DNA from: Brevundimonas nasdae
GTDB taxonomy: Bacteria > Pseudomonadota > Alphaproteobacteria > Caulobacterales > Caulobacteraceae
Direction: 5' to 3'
Length of the DNA: 64,000 nt
Assembly (NCBI RefSeq): GCF_016654005.1
Contig: NZ_JAEPWN010000006.1
Location: 186,001 to 250,000, forward strand
The notes under the pieces were generated by a model. The model made no database searches, was not told the DNA's origin, and saw only the letters and a list, made by a program, of their open reading frames with translations. Below are positions 16,664-24,169 of this stretch, piece by piece. The stretch's first letter is position 1. Every line of letters starts with the position of its first letter. The position numbers and the translations under genes are program-made.

Positions 16664-17647
16664 TCAGCAGTTCGGGCAATCCGGCTGGGCTTCTGTCTCA
16701 AGCTGAAGCGTGGTGTGGCCGATGGCGAAGCGCGCCTTGGCCAGGGTCTGAGCCTCTCTCAGCAGGGCCGACGCGTCGTCCCGCTCATGCACCAGATGGG
16801 CGGTCAGGGCCGTCTCGGTGGTCGACAAGGCCCAGACGTGCAGGTCGTGCACCGCCGTCACGCCGGGCAGGGCCTTCAACGCTGTCTCCAGCTTGGCGAC
16901 ATCGACCTGGGCCGGGGCGCCGTCCACGGCCAGATTGACGGAATCCTTCAGCAGGCCCCAGGTCGACCACATGATCGCGGCGACGATGATCAGGCTGACG
17001 ATGGGGTCGACGATCGACCAGCCGGTCAGCATCATCAGCCCGCCCGCCAGCACCACGCCCAGCGACACCCCGGCGTCGGCCATCATGTGCAGATAGGCGC
17101 CGCGCGCATTCAGGTCGTGCTGGGATTTGATGAACAGCAGGGCGGTGCCCAGGTTGATGACGAAGCCTATGCCCGCCACGATCATGATGGTGGTCGAATG
17201 GATCGGCGCCGGATCGTTGAACCGGCGGACAGCCTCGAAGACGATGGCGCCGCAGGCGAAGATCAGCAGCAGCGCATTGCCCAGCGCCGCCAGAACCGTG
17301 GCCTTGCCCAGACCATAGGTGCGCCGCCCGCCAGCGATGCCGTGTCCGCCCAATCGCGCCAGCAGGGCCGCGCCGCCCGCCATGGCCAGACCCAGCACAT
17401 CGGTCAGATTATGTCCGGCGTCGGCCAGAAGCGCGGTCGAGTTGACGGCGAAGCCTGCCCCGAACTCGCACACCACGAAAGCAAGGTTGATGACCAGGGC
17501 CACGGCATAGCGCCAGTCGCCAGTGTCCACCGGACCGTGGTTGTGGCCGCCCGGCCCGTGGCTGTGCCCATGATGGCCGTGCCCGTGGCCGCCATGATCA
17601 TGGTCATGGCCTGCATGGTCGTGATCGTGGGTGTGCGAGGCGCTCAT
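16664..17647 (-). CDS. Cation diffusion facilitator, zinc exporter (CzcD/ZitB-like)
   Basis: 327 residues. The first 40 are extraordinarily His-rich (repeated HDHDH, GHGHGHHGHSHG), a metal-binding feature of CzcD/ZitB/ZnT-type exporters. Six transmembrane helices follow, with the intramembrane zinc site HNLTD in helix 2 (LLADAGHNLTDVLG) and the matching MMADAG in helix 5. A cytoplasmic ferredoxin-like domain (VHDLHVWALSTTETAL) closes the protein. It exports Zn2+ (possibly Cd2+ or Co2+) from cytoplasm to periplasm in exchange for protons. A 31-bp perfect-arm dyad 40 bases upstream suggests control by a metal-responsive repressor or activator that is not encoded nearby. Confidence 0.92.
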   Translation of the reverse strand: MSASHTHDHDHAGHDHDHGGHGHGHHGHSHGPGGHNHGPVDTGDWRYAVALVINLAFVVCEFGAGFAVNSTALLADAGHNLTDVLGLAMAGGAALLARLGGHGIAGGRRTYGLGKATVLAALGNALLLIFACGAIVFEAVRRFNDPAPIHSTTIMIVAGIGFVINLGTALLFIKSQHDLNARGAYLHMMADAGVSLGVVLAGGLMMLTGWSIVDPIVSLIIVAAIMWSTWGLLKDSVNLAVDGAPAQVDVAKLETALKALPGVTAVHDLHVWALSTTETALTAHLVHERDDASALLREAQTLAKARFAIGHTTLQLETEAQPDCPNC

Positions 17648-17687
17648 GAAATCGCCTATACGCCCATCAGTGAAAACGCCAATGGGC

Positions 17688-17718
17688 TATATGATAACGC
17701 ATTGAATGTTATCATATA
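17688..17718 (-). promoter_or_regulatory. 31-bp dyad upstream of the zinc exporter gene
   Basis: Perfect 11-bp arms, TATATGATAAC (17688-17698) and GTTATCATATA (17708-17718), are separated by nine bases. It is strikingly AT-rich for this genome and ends 40 bases before the CDF start codon. The size and symmetry fit a dimeric regulator site such as SmtB/ArsR or Fur/Zur type. The regulator is not identified. Confidence 0.55.
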
Positions 17719-17728
17719 ATGCTGTCCG

Positions 17729-18385
17729 TTAGTGTTGGTGCGTGGCCACGATCAGACCCAGGGTGATCAGGGCCAGACCCAGAACCGCCCCCTCATACCG
17801 CGCCCAGCGCTCCAGCCGCAGGATCGAGGCGCCAGCACTGGCCAGGGAGGTGAAGACCGCCATGCCCGCCACGGTGCCCAGGGCGAAGACGACGGTCAGC
17901 AGGCTGAGCGCCGCAATCCCTTCCGACGCCGAGGACAGATAGATGGGCAGCAGCACCTCGCCCGGCGACAGGGCCATCAGCATGACCAGGCCCAGGAAGG
18001 CGGCGCGGTTCGACACTGCAGGTTCTGGACTGTCCAGCGCCGGGCCGCCCGCCGTCACCGGGCGCTTCAACATGGCGCGGGCCAGATAGAAGGCGCCGAA
18101 CAGGAACAACAGCACCGCCGACAGATGGGGCAACAGGCCGCTGATCCACTGATCCAGCGCCAGCCCCGCCGCCACGATCAGGCCGCCAACGATGGCGGTG
18201 GTGACGATATGGGCCAGTCCTGCGGCGACGACGGCGCTCAGAGTGCGGCCGGTGCCCCAGCGCTGGGCGCGTCCGACCAGAACGAAGGGCAACCAGTGGG
18301 TCGGCAGGGCCGCATGAAGAAAGGCCGCAACGAATCCGCCCCCCAGTAGGGAGAGAAGCACGGAGTCGGGGGAGGGCGGGGACAT
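17729..18385 (-). CDS. Polytopic inner-membrane protein, possible metal transporter
   Basis: 218 residues with about six hydrophobic helices and no signal peptide. The first helix holds a His pair (AAFLHAALPTHWLPFVLVG), and a later helix contains ALSPGEVLLP. Both are placed like the conserved motifs of LysE, RcnA/NicO and TauE-type small exporters. The C-terminus ends THQH. I cannot assign a family with certainty. It precedes the zinc exporter gene on the same strand (81 bases between), which makes a metal-related role plausible. A short dyad GTTAC-TGT-GTAAC (18403-18415) lies just upstream of its start. Function is unproven. Confidence 0.65.
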   Translation of the reverse strand: MSPPSPDSVLLSLLGGGFVAAFLHAALPTHWLPFVLVGRAQRWGTGRTLSAVVAAGLAHIVTTAIVGGLIVAAGLALDQWISGLLPHLSAVLLFLFGAFYLARAMLKRPVTAGGPALDSPEPAVSNRAAFLGLVMLMALSPGEVLLPIYLSSASEGIAALSLLTVVFALGTVAGMAVFTSLASAGASILRLERWARYEGAVLGLALITLGLIVATHQH

Positions 18386-18535
18386 GAGGGGCTCTATAAC
18401 CTGTTACTGTGTAACGGTCGAGCGGGGCGGGGCGAATTTTCTGCGGCCAGCCCGCATATAGGGCGGCGGATATGTTTTCGGGCCGCTTCAGGGTGACGAA
18501 ATGCGGCGTGGGCTGATTTTTGGCCGGGTTCGGCG

Positions 18536-18563
18536 TTGACTCTCAAGCGCCCATCCGTATATG
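18536..18563 (+). promoter_or_regulatory. Sigma-70 type promoter of rplU-rpmA
   Basis: TTGACT (18536-18541) and TATATG (18558-18563) with a 16-base spacer form a near-consensus housekeeping promoter about 70 bases before rplU. Confidence 0.65.
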
Positions 18564-18574
18564 TCGCCGCTCTT

Positions 18575-18611
18575 CGCCCGCCGGGGTTTCCCAGCGGGCG
18601 CATTCTTTTTT
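18575..18611 (+). promoter_or_regulatory. Terminator-like hairpin in the rplU leader
   Basis: CGCCCGC (18575-18581) pairs with GCGGGCG (18594-18600), with further pairing inside the loop, and is followed by TTCTTTTTT. It lies between the promoter and the rplU start (18634), so transcripts must pass it. It may act as an attenuator or an L21 autoregulatory leader. Confidence 0.5.
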
Positions 18612-18633
18612 GCGTTTGCGCTGAGGCTTCAAC

Positions 18634-19143
18634 ATGTACGCGGTGATCAAGACCGGCGGCAAGCAGTACCGGGTCCAACCGGGCGACACCATTGTCGTCG
18701 AAAAGCTCGACGGCGAAGCCGGCGCAGAGCTGCAGTTCGACAACGTCCTGATGCTGGGCGGCGAAAAGGGCGTGACCCTGGGCGCCCCGCTGATCGACGG
18801 CGCCATCGTCGGCGCGACCCTGATCGAAACCCGCAAGGGTGAGAAGATCAAGATCTTCAAGAAGACCCGTCGCCAGGGCTACCGCCGTACGAACGGCCAC
18901 CGCCAGCTGGAATCGGTCCTGCGCATCACCGGCATCGAAGGCGCTGGCGAGACCGCCAAGTGGGACGGCAAGGTCGAACTGACGACCAAGGCCGAGATCA
19001 ACCTGCGCGCCCGCAATCTGGCCGCCCGCGGCGCCGCTGAGCCGGTCGCCGCCGAAGCCGAAGTCGAAGCCGCTCCCGCCAAGAAGGCGCCGGCCAAGAA
19101 GAAGGCTGCGCCCAAGGCTGAAGCCGCAGGCGACGAAGCTTAA
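18634..19143 (+). CDS. rplU: 50S ribosomal protein L21
   Basis: 169 residues beginning MYAVIKTGGKQYRV, the invariant L21 start. The core L21 fold covers about the first 103 residues (KIKIFKKTRRQGYRRTNGHR is the rRNA-binding loop). A 65-residue C-terminal extension, rich in Ala, Glu, Pro and Lys (APAKKAPAKKKAAPKAEAA), goes well beyond the E. coli protein (103 residues) and is seen in related alphaproteobacteria. L21 binds 23S rRNA in the large subunit. It is followed 92 bases on by rpmA in the usual rplU-rpmA operon, and its leader carries a terminator-like hairpin. Confidence 0.97.
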   Translation: MYAVIKTGGKQYRVQPGDTIVVEKLDGEAGAELQFDNVLMLGGEKGVTLGAPLIDGAIVGATLIETRKGEKIKIFKKTRRQGYRRTNGHRQLESVLRITGIEGAGETAKWDGKVELTTKAEINLRARNLAARGAAEPVAAEAEVEAAPAKKAPAKKKAAPKAEAAGDEA

Positions 19144-19235
19144 GAATTTCTGCGGCGCCCGAAGCGGCGCCCAGGTGTTAGAACAAGAACTGCGCTGAGC
19201 CCCTCGGGGCCCGGCCATAGGAACGGAGCGATCAA

Positions 19236-19523
19236 ATGGCTCACAAGAAATCCGGTGGTTCGTCGCGTAACGGTCGCGACTCCGAGTCGAAACGCCTGGG
19301 CGTAAAGAAGTTCGGCGGCGAGCGCGTGCTGGCCGGCAACATCATCGTGCGTCAGCGCGGCACCACCTTCCACCCCGGTGAGAACATCGGCATGGGCCGT
19401 GACCACACCCTGTTCGCCCTGACCCACGGCGCCGTGAAGTTCACGACCAAACGTGGCGGCCGTTGTTACGTATCGATTCTCGCGGCGAACGACGACGCCG
19501 CACAGGCGCTCGCCGCCGAGTAA
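19236..19523 (+). CDS. rpmA: 50S ribosomal protein L27
   Basis: 95 residues beginning [16 protein letters not shown], the standard L27 start with no N-terminal cleavage sequence of the Firmicutes type. [19 protein letters not shown] and [10 protein letters not shown] are diagnostic. The N-terminus reaches the peptidyl transferase centre of the ribosome and supports tRNA placement. It is cotranscribed with rplU. A hairpin terminator lies 69 bases after the stop, so the operon appears to end here rather than continuing into an obgE gene as in many bacteria. Confidence 0.97.
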   Translation: MAHKKSGGSSRNGRDSESKRLGVKKFGGERVLAGNIIVRQRGTTFHPGENIGMGRDHTLFALTHGAVKFTTKRGGRCYVSILAANDDAAQALAAE

Positions 19524-19591
19524 CGCAGTCTGGAATTCACCGGATCGCGTTGCTCTCCAAGCAGCCGATCCGGACCAGGGAAAATATTCCG

Positions 19592-19627
19592 CGGGGAGTC
19601 TGGATCACCAGGCTCCCCGTTTGCGTT
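19592..19627 (+). terminator. Intrinsic terminator of rplU-rpmA
   Basis: A stem CGGGGAG-t-CTGG pairs with CCAG-g-CTCCCCG (one internal mismatch, four-base ATCA loop) and is followed by TTTGCGTTT. Confidence 0.8.
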
Positions 19628-19690
19628 TACCCGCCTCGAAGTCCGCCCGAGCCCTCCAAGGAGACGGACACCGACAGTGAGGCGAAGTCC

Positions 19691-20224
19691 ATGTGCGTTA
19701 TCGAAACCTCTCCCGTCGTTGAGACGCGGCGTCTGATCCTGCGTGCCCCGGCGCCCCAGGACGCCCCCCGCATCGCGGCCCTGGCCAATGACATCGATAT
19801 CGCCCGCATGACCCAGCGGATGCCGCATCCGTTCGGTGTGCGCGACGCCGACGACTTCGTGCTGCAGGTTGCGGCTCAGGATCCGGCGCGGGCCAACACC
19901 TTCATCATCGAGCACGAGGACCTGGGGCCCGTCGGCGTCATCGGCATGTTCGAGGGCGACGACCGCGTGCCTGAGACGGGCTACTGGATCGGTCGTGAAT
20001 ACTGGGGGCGGGGCTTCGCCACCGAAGCCCTGGACGGCGCCCTGGTCTGGGCCAGCCGCAAGTGGAAGCGCCGGGCGATGGTGGCGGGCCACTTCGCCGA
20101 CAACCCGGCGTCGGGACGCGTGCTGGAGAAGGCGGGCTTCCTGTACACGGGCGAAACCCGCAAGGCCTGGAGCCAGGCCCGCCGCGCCCAGGCGGACACC
20201 CGCATGATGGTCTGGATCGCCTAG
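19691..20224 (+). CDS. GNAT-family N-acetyltransferase (RimJ/RimL-like)
   Basis: 177 residues from the ATG at 19691, with GAGG eight bases upstream. The frame is open further back but that stretch includes the terminator. It starts MCVIETSPVVETRRLILRAP, typical of RimJ/RimL-type acetyltransferases. GYWIGREYWGRGFATEAL is the acetyl-CoA binding motif A and NPASGRVLEKAGF is motif B. The family transfers acetyl groups to protein N-termini or small amines in the cytoplasm. The substrate is unknown. An acetyltransferase after rpmA is also found in related Caulobacterales, but the terminator between them suggests separate transcription. Confidence 0.87.
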   Translation: MCVIETSPVVETRRLILRAPAPQDAPRIAALANDIDIARMTQRMPHPFGVRDADDFVLQVAAQDPARANTFIIEHEDLGPVGVIGMFEGDDRVPETGYWIGREYWGRGFATEALDGALVWASRKWKRRAMVAGHFADNPASGRVLEKAGFLYTGETRKAWSQARRAQADTRMMVWIA

Positions 20225-20240
20225 GGGCTGTCACGCCCCT
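20223..20240. terminator. Short hairpin between convergent genes
   Basis: AGGGGC (20223-20228) pairs with GCCCCT (20235-20240) around a six-base loop and overlaps the acetyltransferase stop codon. There is no T-run, so it is at best a weak terminator. Confidence 0.35.
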
Positions 20241-20272
20241 CAAGGCTTGGCCTCAACGCCCGCGCCGGTGAA

Positions 20273-20467
20273 TCAGGCCGCGACGGCGGGCGTCAGGGCG
20301 GCGACGGCGGCGACGATCAGGGCCAGAACCGCCAGCGCGCCCAGGATGATGAAGGTCATGGTCGTCCGGGCGCGCTTGCGGCGCATGCCGCCCGGGCGAT
20401 ACCGACGAACCGCGATCGAAGGACCGCGTTTGAATGCTTCGGAACCGGTGATGTTGTGTCGGGACAA
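20273..20467 (-). CDS. Small single-pass membrane protein, unknown
   Basis: 64 residues. The start codon is TTG at 20467, supported by GGGAGG five bases upstream. The N-terminal half is strongly basic (GMRRKRARTT), followed by one transmembrane helix (about 38-57, FIILGALAVLALIVAAVAAL) and a very short tail. Positive residues before the helix predict an N-in orientation. I do not recognise a family. Small proteins of this build are common and poorly studied in Caulobacterales. It stands alone between the convergent acetyltransferase gene and a co-directional lipoprotein gene upstream. Confidence 0.6.
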   Translation of the reverse strand: MSRHNITGSEAFKRGPSIAVRRYRPGGMRRKRARTTMTFIILGALAVLALIVAAVAALTPAVAA

Positions 20468-20605
20468 GAACGCCTCCCCTGACTGTCGCAGAAGCGCCGC
20501 AATCAGCCGCCGGTTGGGGCGACATAATGGCGATCGCTGTTATTGTGGGTTTGTGAGCGGTTCAGGCGTGACCCTGAGGCCACGCTTTTGTCCGCTCACA
20601 GCGGA

Positions 20606-21103
20606 TTACAGGGTGACGTTTACGACGCGTCCGCCGCGCGTGTCGACATGGCGCATCAGGACGACCGGCGCTTCACCCGCCGTGACCGGCACGATCAGGA
20701 ACCATCCGCCGTCCGGCAGACCGGAAAAACGGAACCGCCCGTTGTCGCAGCGCTCGGACCGCACATAGGCGCGGTAGTCCGCTCCGGCTTCGCCCGCGTC
20801 GCGCGCGCGGACCACGGCGGCGGGAAGGGCGGCGCGTTCGGTCGAACCGTACAGGGTGCGGAAGCGGGCACGGGTGTAGGGGGTGTCGGGCGTCAGCCCC
20901 GCAGAGGCGACGCAGGCGTAGGCCTTGCCGTCCTGGGCATAGGTGACGCGGCCCTCGATGGCCGCCTGACCGCCGCGCTGCGACCAGGCGAAATCGTCCG
21001 CCTGGAAGGCGCCGGGCACGGCGCCGATGGGGGCGGGCGCGGGCGCGCAGGCGGCGAGGGCGGCGGCGGCTGCAGCCAGCGCAGCGAGGGGACGGATCGA
21101 CAT
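20606..21103 (-). CDS. Hypothetical lipoprotein
   Basis: 165 residues from the ATG at 21103, which has GGAGGAG upstream; the frame extends 69 bases further but without a signal. The N-terminus MSIRPLAALAAAAAALAAC ends in a lipobox (LAAC), so it should be a lipid-anchored envelope protein. The mature part has two cysteines (YACVAS, SERCDNG) and a beta-rich C-terminus (RFRFSGLPDGGWFLIVPVTA), reminiscent of carboxypeptidase-like regulatory or transthyretin-like folds, though that is only a visual impression. No function is assigned. It is divergent from the threonine ammonia-lyase gene. Confidence 0.7.
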   Translation of the reverse strand: MSIRPLAALAAAAAALAACAPAPAPIGAVPGAFQADDFAWSQRGGQAAIEGRVTYAQDGKAYACVASAGLTPDTPYTRARFRTLYGSTERAALPAAVVRARDAGEAGADYRAYVRSERCDNGRFRFSGLPDGGWFLIVPVTAGEAPVVLMRHVDTRGGRVVNVTL

Positions 21104-21300
21104 AGGCTCTCCTCCAGAGACTAAGGGGGCTGTTCCCTTTGGAAACTTGGCCGTGGGGGACGGCTGGATCACTATCGCATGAGGCGGAGTTGGAGTTCCA
21201 TCGTCATGTGCGGAACCTCTGGACCCGACGCCGCCAAAGCGCGAAACAGGCGGAAGAAAATCGTCGGCTCCCCGGCCGATTGTGCGATGGAAACGCCCCC

Positions 21301-22503
21301 ATGAGTGTCAGTTTTGAAGATATCCAGGCCGCCCGCGTGCGAATCGCGGGTCAGGTCGACCACACGCCGACGCGTTATTCCAGGAAGCTGTCGCAACTGA
21401 CCGGGGCCGATGTCTGGGTGAAGTTCGACAACCTGCATTTCACCGGCAGCTTCAAGGAGCGCGGCGCGCTGAACCGACTGCTGCTGCTGACCCCGGATGA
21501 GCGCAAACGCGGCGTGGTGGCGGCGTCCGCCGGCAATCACGCCCAGGCCCTGGCCTATCACGGCGGGCGCCTCGGCGTGCCGGTGACCATCGTGATGCCG
21601 GAGGGCACGCCCTTCGCCAAGATCAACGGCACCCGTTCGCACGGGGCGACCGTGGTGATCCACGGCCTGGACTTCACCGGCTCGACCGAGGAGGCCAAAC
21701 GGCTGGAGGCCGAGAAGGGCTATGTCTTCGTCTCGGCCTTCGACGACGAAGGCATCGTGGCGGGCCAGGGGGTCTGCGGCATCGAGTTCCTGGAGGATGC
21801 CCCCGAGATCGACGCCCTGATCGTGCCGATCGGCGGCGGCGGCCTGATCGCAGGCACGGCCATCGCGGCCAAGGCGATCAAGCCGGGCATCAAGGTGTTC
21901 GGGGTCGAGGCGGCGCGCTATCCCTCCTTCACCGCCAAGCGCGCGGGCCTGCCGCCGGTCTGCACCGGCCAGACCATCGCCGAGGGCATCGCCATCAAGG
22001 CGGTGGGCGACATTCCCTTCGGCCTGGCCAACGACCTGATCGACGAGGTCTTCGTCTGCGAGGAGGCCGATTTCGAACGCGGCGTCTCCTATATGGCCAC
22101 CATGGAGAAGACGGTTTGCGAGGGCGCGGGCGCGGGCGGTCTGGCCGCCATGCTGGCCAACCCTGAGGCCTTCAAAGGCATGAAGGTCGGCATCGAATTG
22201 ACCGGCGGCAACATCGACGCCCGGATGCTGGCCGTGGTGCTGAACCGCGAGATGGTCCGTGAACGGAGATTGCTGGTTTACCGCATCCTGGGCGATGACC
22301 GTCCGGGGATGCTGTCGGCCATGGCGGCGGTGATCGGCGGCCTGGGCGGCAACATCATCGACGTGGTCCACAACCGTCTGGCCCTGGATGTTCCGGCCAA
22401 GGGCGCCGAGTTCGACATCATGGTCGAAACGCGCGATAGCGCCCACGCTGACGAAATCGGCGAGGCCTTGAAGGAACGTGGGTATGAACTTCGGATGGGG
22501 TAG
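21301..22503 (+). CDS. ilvA: Threonine ammonia-lyase with ACT domain
   Basis: 400 residues from the ATG at 21301 (MSVSFEDIQAARVRIAG). The PLP lysine sits in TGSFKERGALN, the phosphate-binding glycine loop is PIGGGGLIAG, and SAGNHAQ is conserved. From about residue 325 (LLVYRILGDDRPGMLSAM) there is one ACT domain for amino-acid feedback. It deaminates threonine to 2-oxobutyrate, the first committed step of isoleucine synthesis (or threonine breakdown). A single ACT domain is seen in both types, so biosynthetic versus catabolic is not decided. It overlaps the downstream FKBP gene by 20 bases, which implies coupling. Confidence 0.9.
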   Translation: MSVSFEDIQAARVRIAGQVDHTPTRYSRKLSQLTGADVWVKFDNLHFTGSFKERGALNRLLLLTPDERKRGVVAASAGNHAQALAYHGGRLGVPVTIVMPEGTPFAKINGTRSHGATVVIHGLDFTGSTEEAKRLEAEKGYVFVSAFDDEGIVAGQGVCGIEFLEDAPEIDALIVPIGGGGLIAGTAIAAKAIKPGIKVFGVEAARYPSFTAKRAGLPPVCTGQTIAEGIAIKAVGDIPFGLANDLIDEVFVCEEADFERGVSYMATMEKTVCEGAGAGGLAAMLANPEAFKGMKVGIELTGGNIDARMLAVVLNREMVRERRLLVYRILGDDRPGMLSAMAAVIGGLGGNIIDVVHNRLALDVPAKGAEFDIMVETRDSAHADEIGEALKERGYELRMG

Positions 22504-23014
22504 GACGGCGCTGGCTGCCGGCCTTGTGAGCGTACTGCTGCTGGCGGGCTGCGGTCGCGAGGCTGCACCGGTGGACACTGAAGCGGGCAAGGCCGAAGCC
22601 GCCGCCTTCATGGCCAAGAACGCCAAGGAGGAAGGCGTCCAGACCCTGCCCAGCGGCTTGCAGTATAAGGTCGTCCAGTCGGGACCGGCCGACGGCGAAA
22701 GCCCCGACCGCAACGACCTGGTCAAGGTCGACTACGAGGGCAAGCTGATCGACAACACCGTCTTCGACAGTTCCTTTGCGCGCGGCGCGCCCGCCATCTT
22801 CACGCCCGAGACGGTCGTGCCCGGCTGGACCGAGGCGCTGCAGAAGATGCGCGTCGGCGATGAATGGCTGCTCTATGTACCGCCGGAACTGGGCTATGGC
22901 GCGCGCGGCCAGGGGCGGGCGATCCCGGCCAACTCGGTGCTGATCTTCCGCATCAAGCTGCTGGATGTGGCGCGTGTGCCGGGCGGCGGCAGCGCCGGAA
23001 CGGCTATGGGCTGA
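22484..23014 (+). CDS. FKBP-type peptidyl-prolyl isomerase lipoprotein
   Basis: 176 residues from the ATG at 22484, with AAGGA eight bases upstream; a GTG two codons earlier is possible. The signal peptide ends in a lipobox LLAGC, so it is membrane-anchored facing the periplasm. The FKBP domain runs from about residue 50 (LPSGLQYKVVQSG) through VKVDYEGKLIDNTVFDSS, VVPGWTEALQKM and YGARGQGRAIPANSVLIF, with most active-site aromatics present. It speeds cis-trans proline isomerisation in envelope protein folding. It overlaps ilvA and converges on queG with stops directly abutting. Confidence 0.9.
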   Translation: MNFGWGRTALAAGLVSVLLLAGCGREAAPVDTEAGKAEAAAFMAKNAKEEGVQTLPSGLQYKVVQSGPADGESPDRNDLVKVDYEGKLIDNTVFDSSFARGAPAIFTPETVVPGWTEALQKMRVGDEWLLYVPPELGYGARGQGRAIPANSVLIFRIKLLDVARVPGGGSAGTAMG

Positions 23015-24148
23015 TCAGGCGGCGTCGAGCGCCCACTCAGCCTGAACCGCCGGATCGGCTTCGTTCGCCGCATCGCGCAGGGCGGCGAAATCGGCGGGCG
23101 CCAACAACTGCGACAGGGCCCAGACGGCGGCGCCCCGCACCAGCGGCGAGGCGTCGTCCAGCAGGCTGCGCGTCGGGGCGATCAGGGCCGGGTCGCCCGA
23201 ATTGCCGACCGCATAGAGGACGTTTCTCAGAAACCGGTCGCGGCCGATCCGCTTGACCGGGCTCTTGGTGAACAGGGCGCGGAAGGCGGCGTCGTCCAGC
23301 GCCAGCAGGTCGGCAAGGCGCGGACTTTCAAAGGCGTCGCGCGGCATCAGCCGGATCTCGCGGGCTTCCTGCGCGAACTTGTTCCACGGACAGACGCCCA
23401 GACAGTCGTCGCAGCCATAGATGCGCGATCCGGTGGCGCGCCGGAACTCGACCGGCCAGGGATCGCCGAACTCGATGGTCAGATAGGACAGGCAACGCCG
23501 CGCATCCAACTGAAACGGGGCGGGAAAGGCCTTGGTCGGGCAGGCGTCCAGACAGGCGGTGCAGCGCCCGCAGTGCTCGGTCTCCGGTTCGTCAGGCGCG
23601 ATCTCCGCCGCCGTCAGTATCGTGCCCAGGAACAGCCAGTTGCCGTGGGTGCGGCTGAGCAGATTGGTGTGTTTGCCCTGCCATCCCAGACCGGCGCGCT
23701 GGGCCAGCGGCTTCTCCATCAGGGGGGCGGTGTCGACGAAGACCTTGATGTCCTTGCCGTTGCGGGCCGCAATCTGACCGGCCAGCTGCTTCAGCCGCCC
23801 CTTGATGACCTCGTGATAGTCGTCGCCGCGCGCATAGACCGAAATATAGCCCGCCGAACGGTCGGCAAGCTGCGGCAGGGGATCGTCCTCGGGACCATAA
23901 TTCATGCCCAGGACGATGGCGGTTTTGGCCTCGTTCCACATGGCGGTGGGGTGCTGGCGCCGTTCCAGCGTCGTCTCCATCCACTCCATTTCGCCGTGAC
24001 GGCCTTCATCGACAAAATGGCGCAGCCGCTCGCCCGCAGGCCAGGCGTCGGCCGCCGAGGCGAAGCGGCAGATGTCAAAGCCCAGTTCGGTCGCCCGCTG
24101 GCGGATGAAGGTTTTCAGGCGTTCGGTCACGGCGGCGGCCTGTAGCAC
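23015..24148 (-). CDS. queG: Epoxyqueuosine reductase
   Basis: 377 residues. The two 4Fe-4S motifs are CGRCTACLDACPTKAF and CDDCLGVCPWNKF. The cobalamin-binding N-terminal region includes MEWMETTLERRQHP and the conserved FVDTAPLMEKPLAQRAGLGW. The C-terminus carries HEAT-like repeats (VRGAAVWALSQL), which contact tRNA in this family. The enzyme reduces epoxyqueuosine to queuosine in tRNA (His, Asp, Asn, Tyr anticodons), using a cobalamin and two iron-sulfur clusters. No other queuosine genes lie in the window. Start choice is moderately uncertain because a GTG at codon 7 is also possible. Confidence 0.93.
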   Translation of the reverse strand: MLQAAAVTERLKTFIRQRATELGFDICRFASAADAWPAGERLRHFVDEGRHGEMEWMETTLERRQHPTAMWNEAKTAIVLGMNYGPEDDPLPQLADRSAGYISVYARGDDYHEVIKGRLKQLAGQIAARNGKDIKVFVDTAPLMEKPLAQRAGLGWQGKHTNLLSRTHGNWLFLGTILTAAEIAPDEPETEHCGRCTACLDACPTKAFPAPFQLDARRCLSYLTIEFGDPWPVEFRRATGSRIYGCDDCLGVCPWNKFAQEAREIRLMPRDAFESPRLADLLALDDAAFRALFTKSPVKRIGRDRFLRNVLYAVGNSGDPALIAPTRSLLDDASPLVRGAAVWALSQLLAPADFAALRDAANEADPAVQAEWALDAA

Positions 24149-24169
24149 GGATTTGCCGCCGTCGGGGTG

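Noticed and set aside
21172..22725. 517-codon minus-strand frame opposite ilvA
   Set aside because: His/Gln/Arg-rich translation without motifs, antisense to a complete threonine ammonia-lyase.
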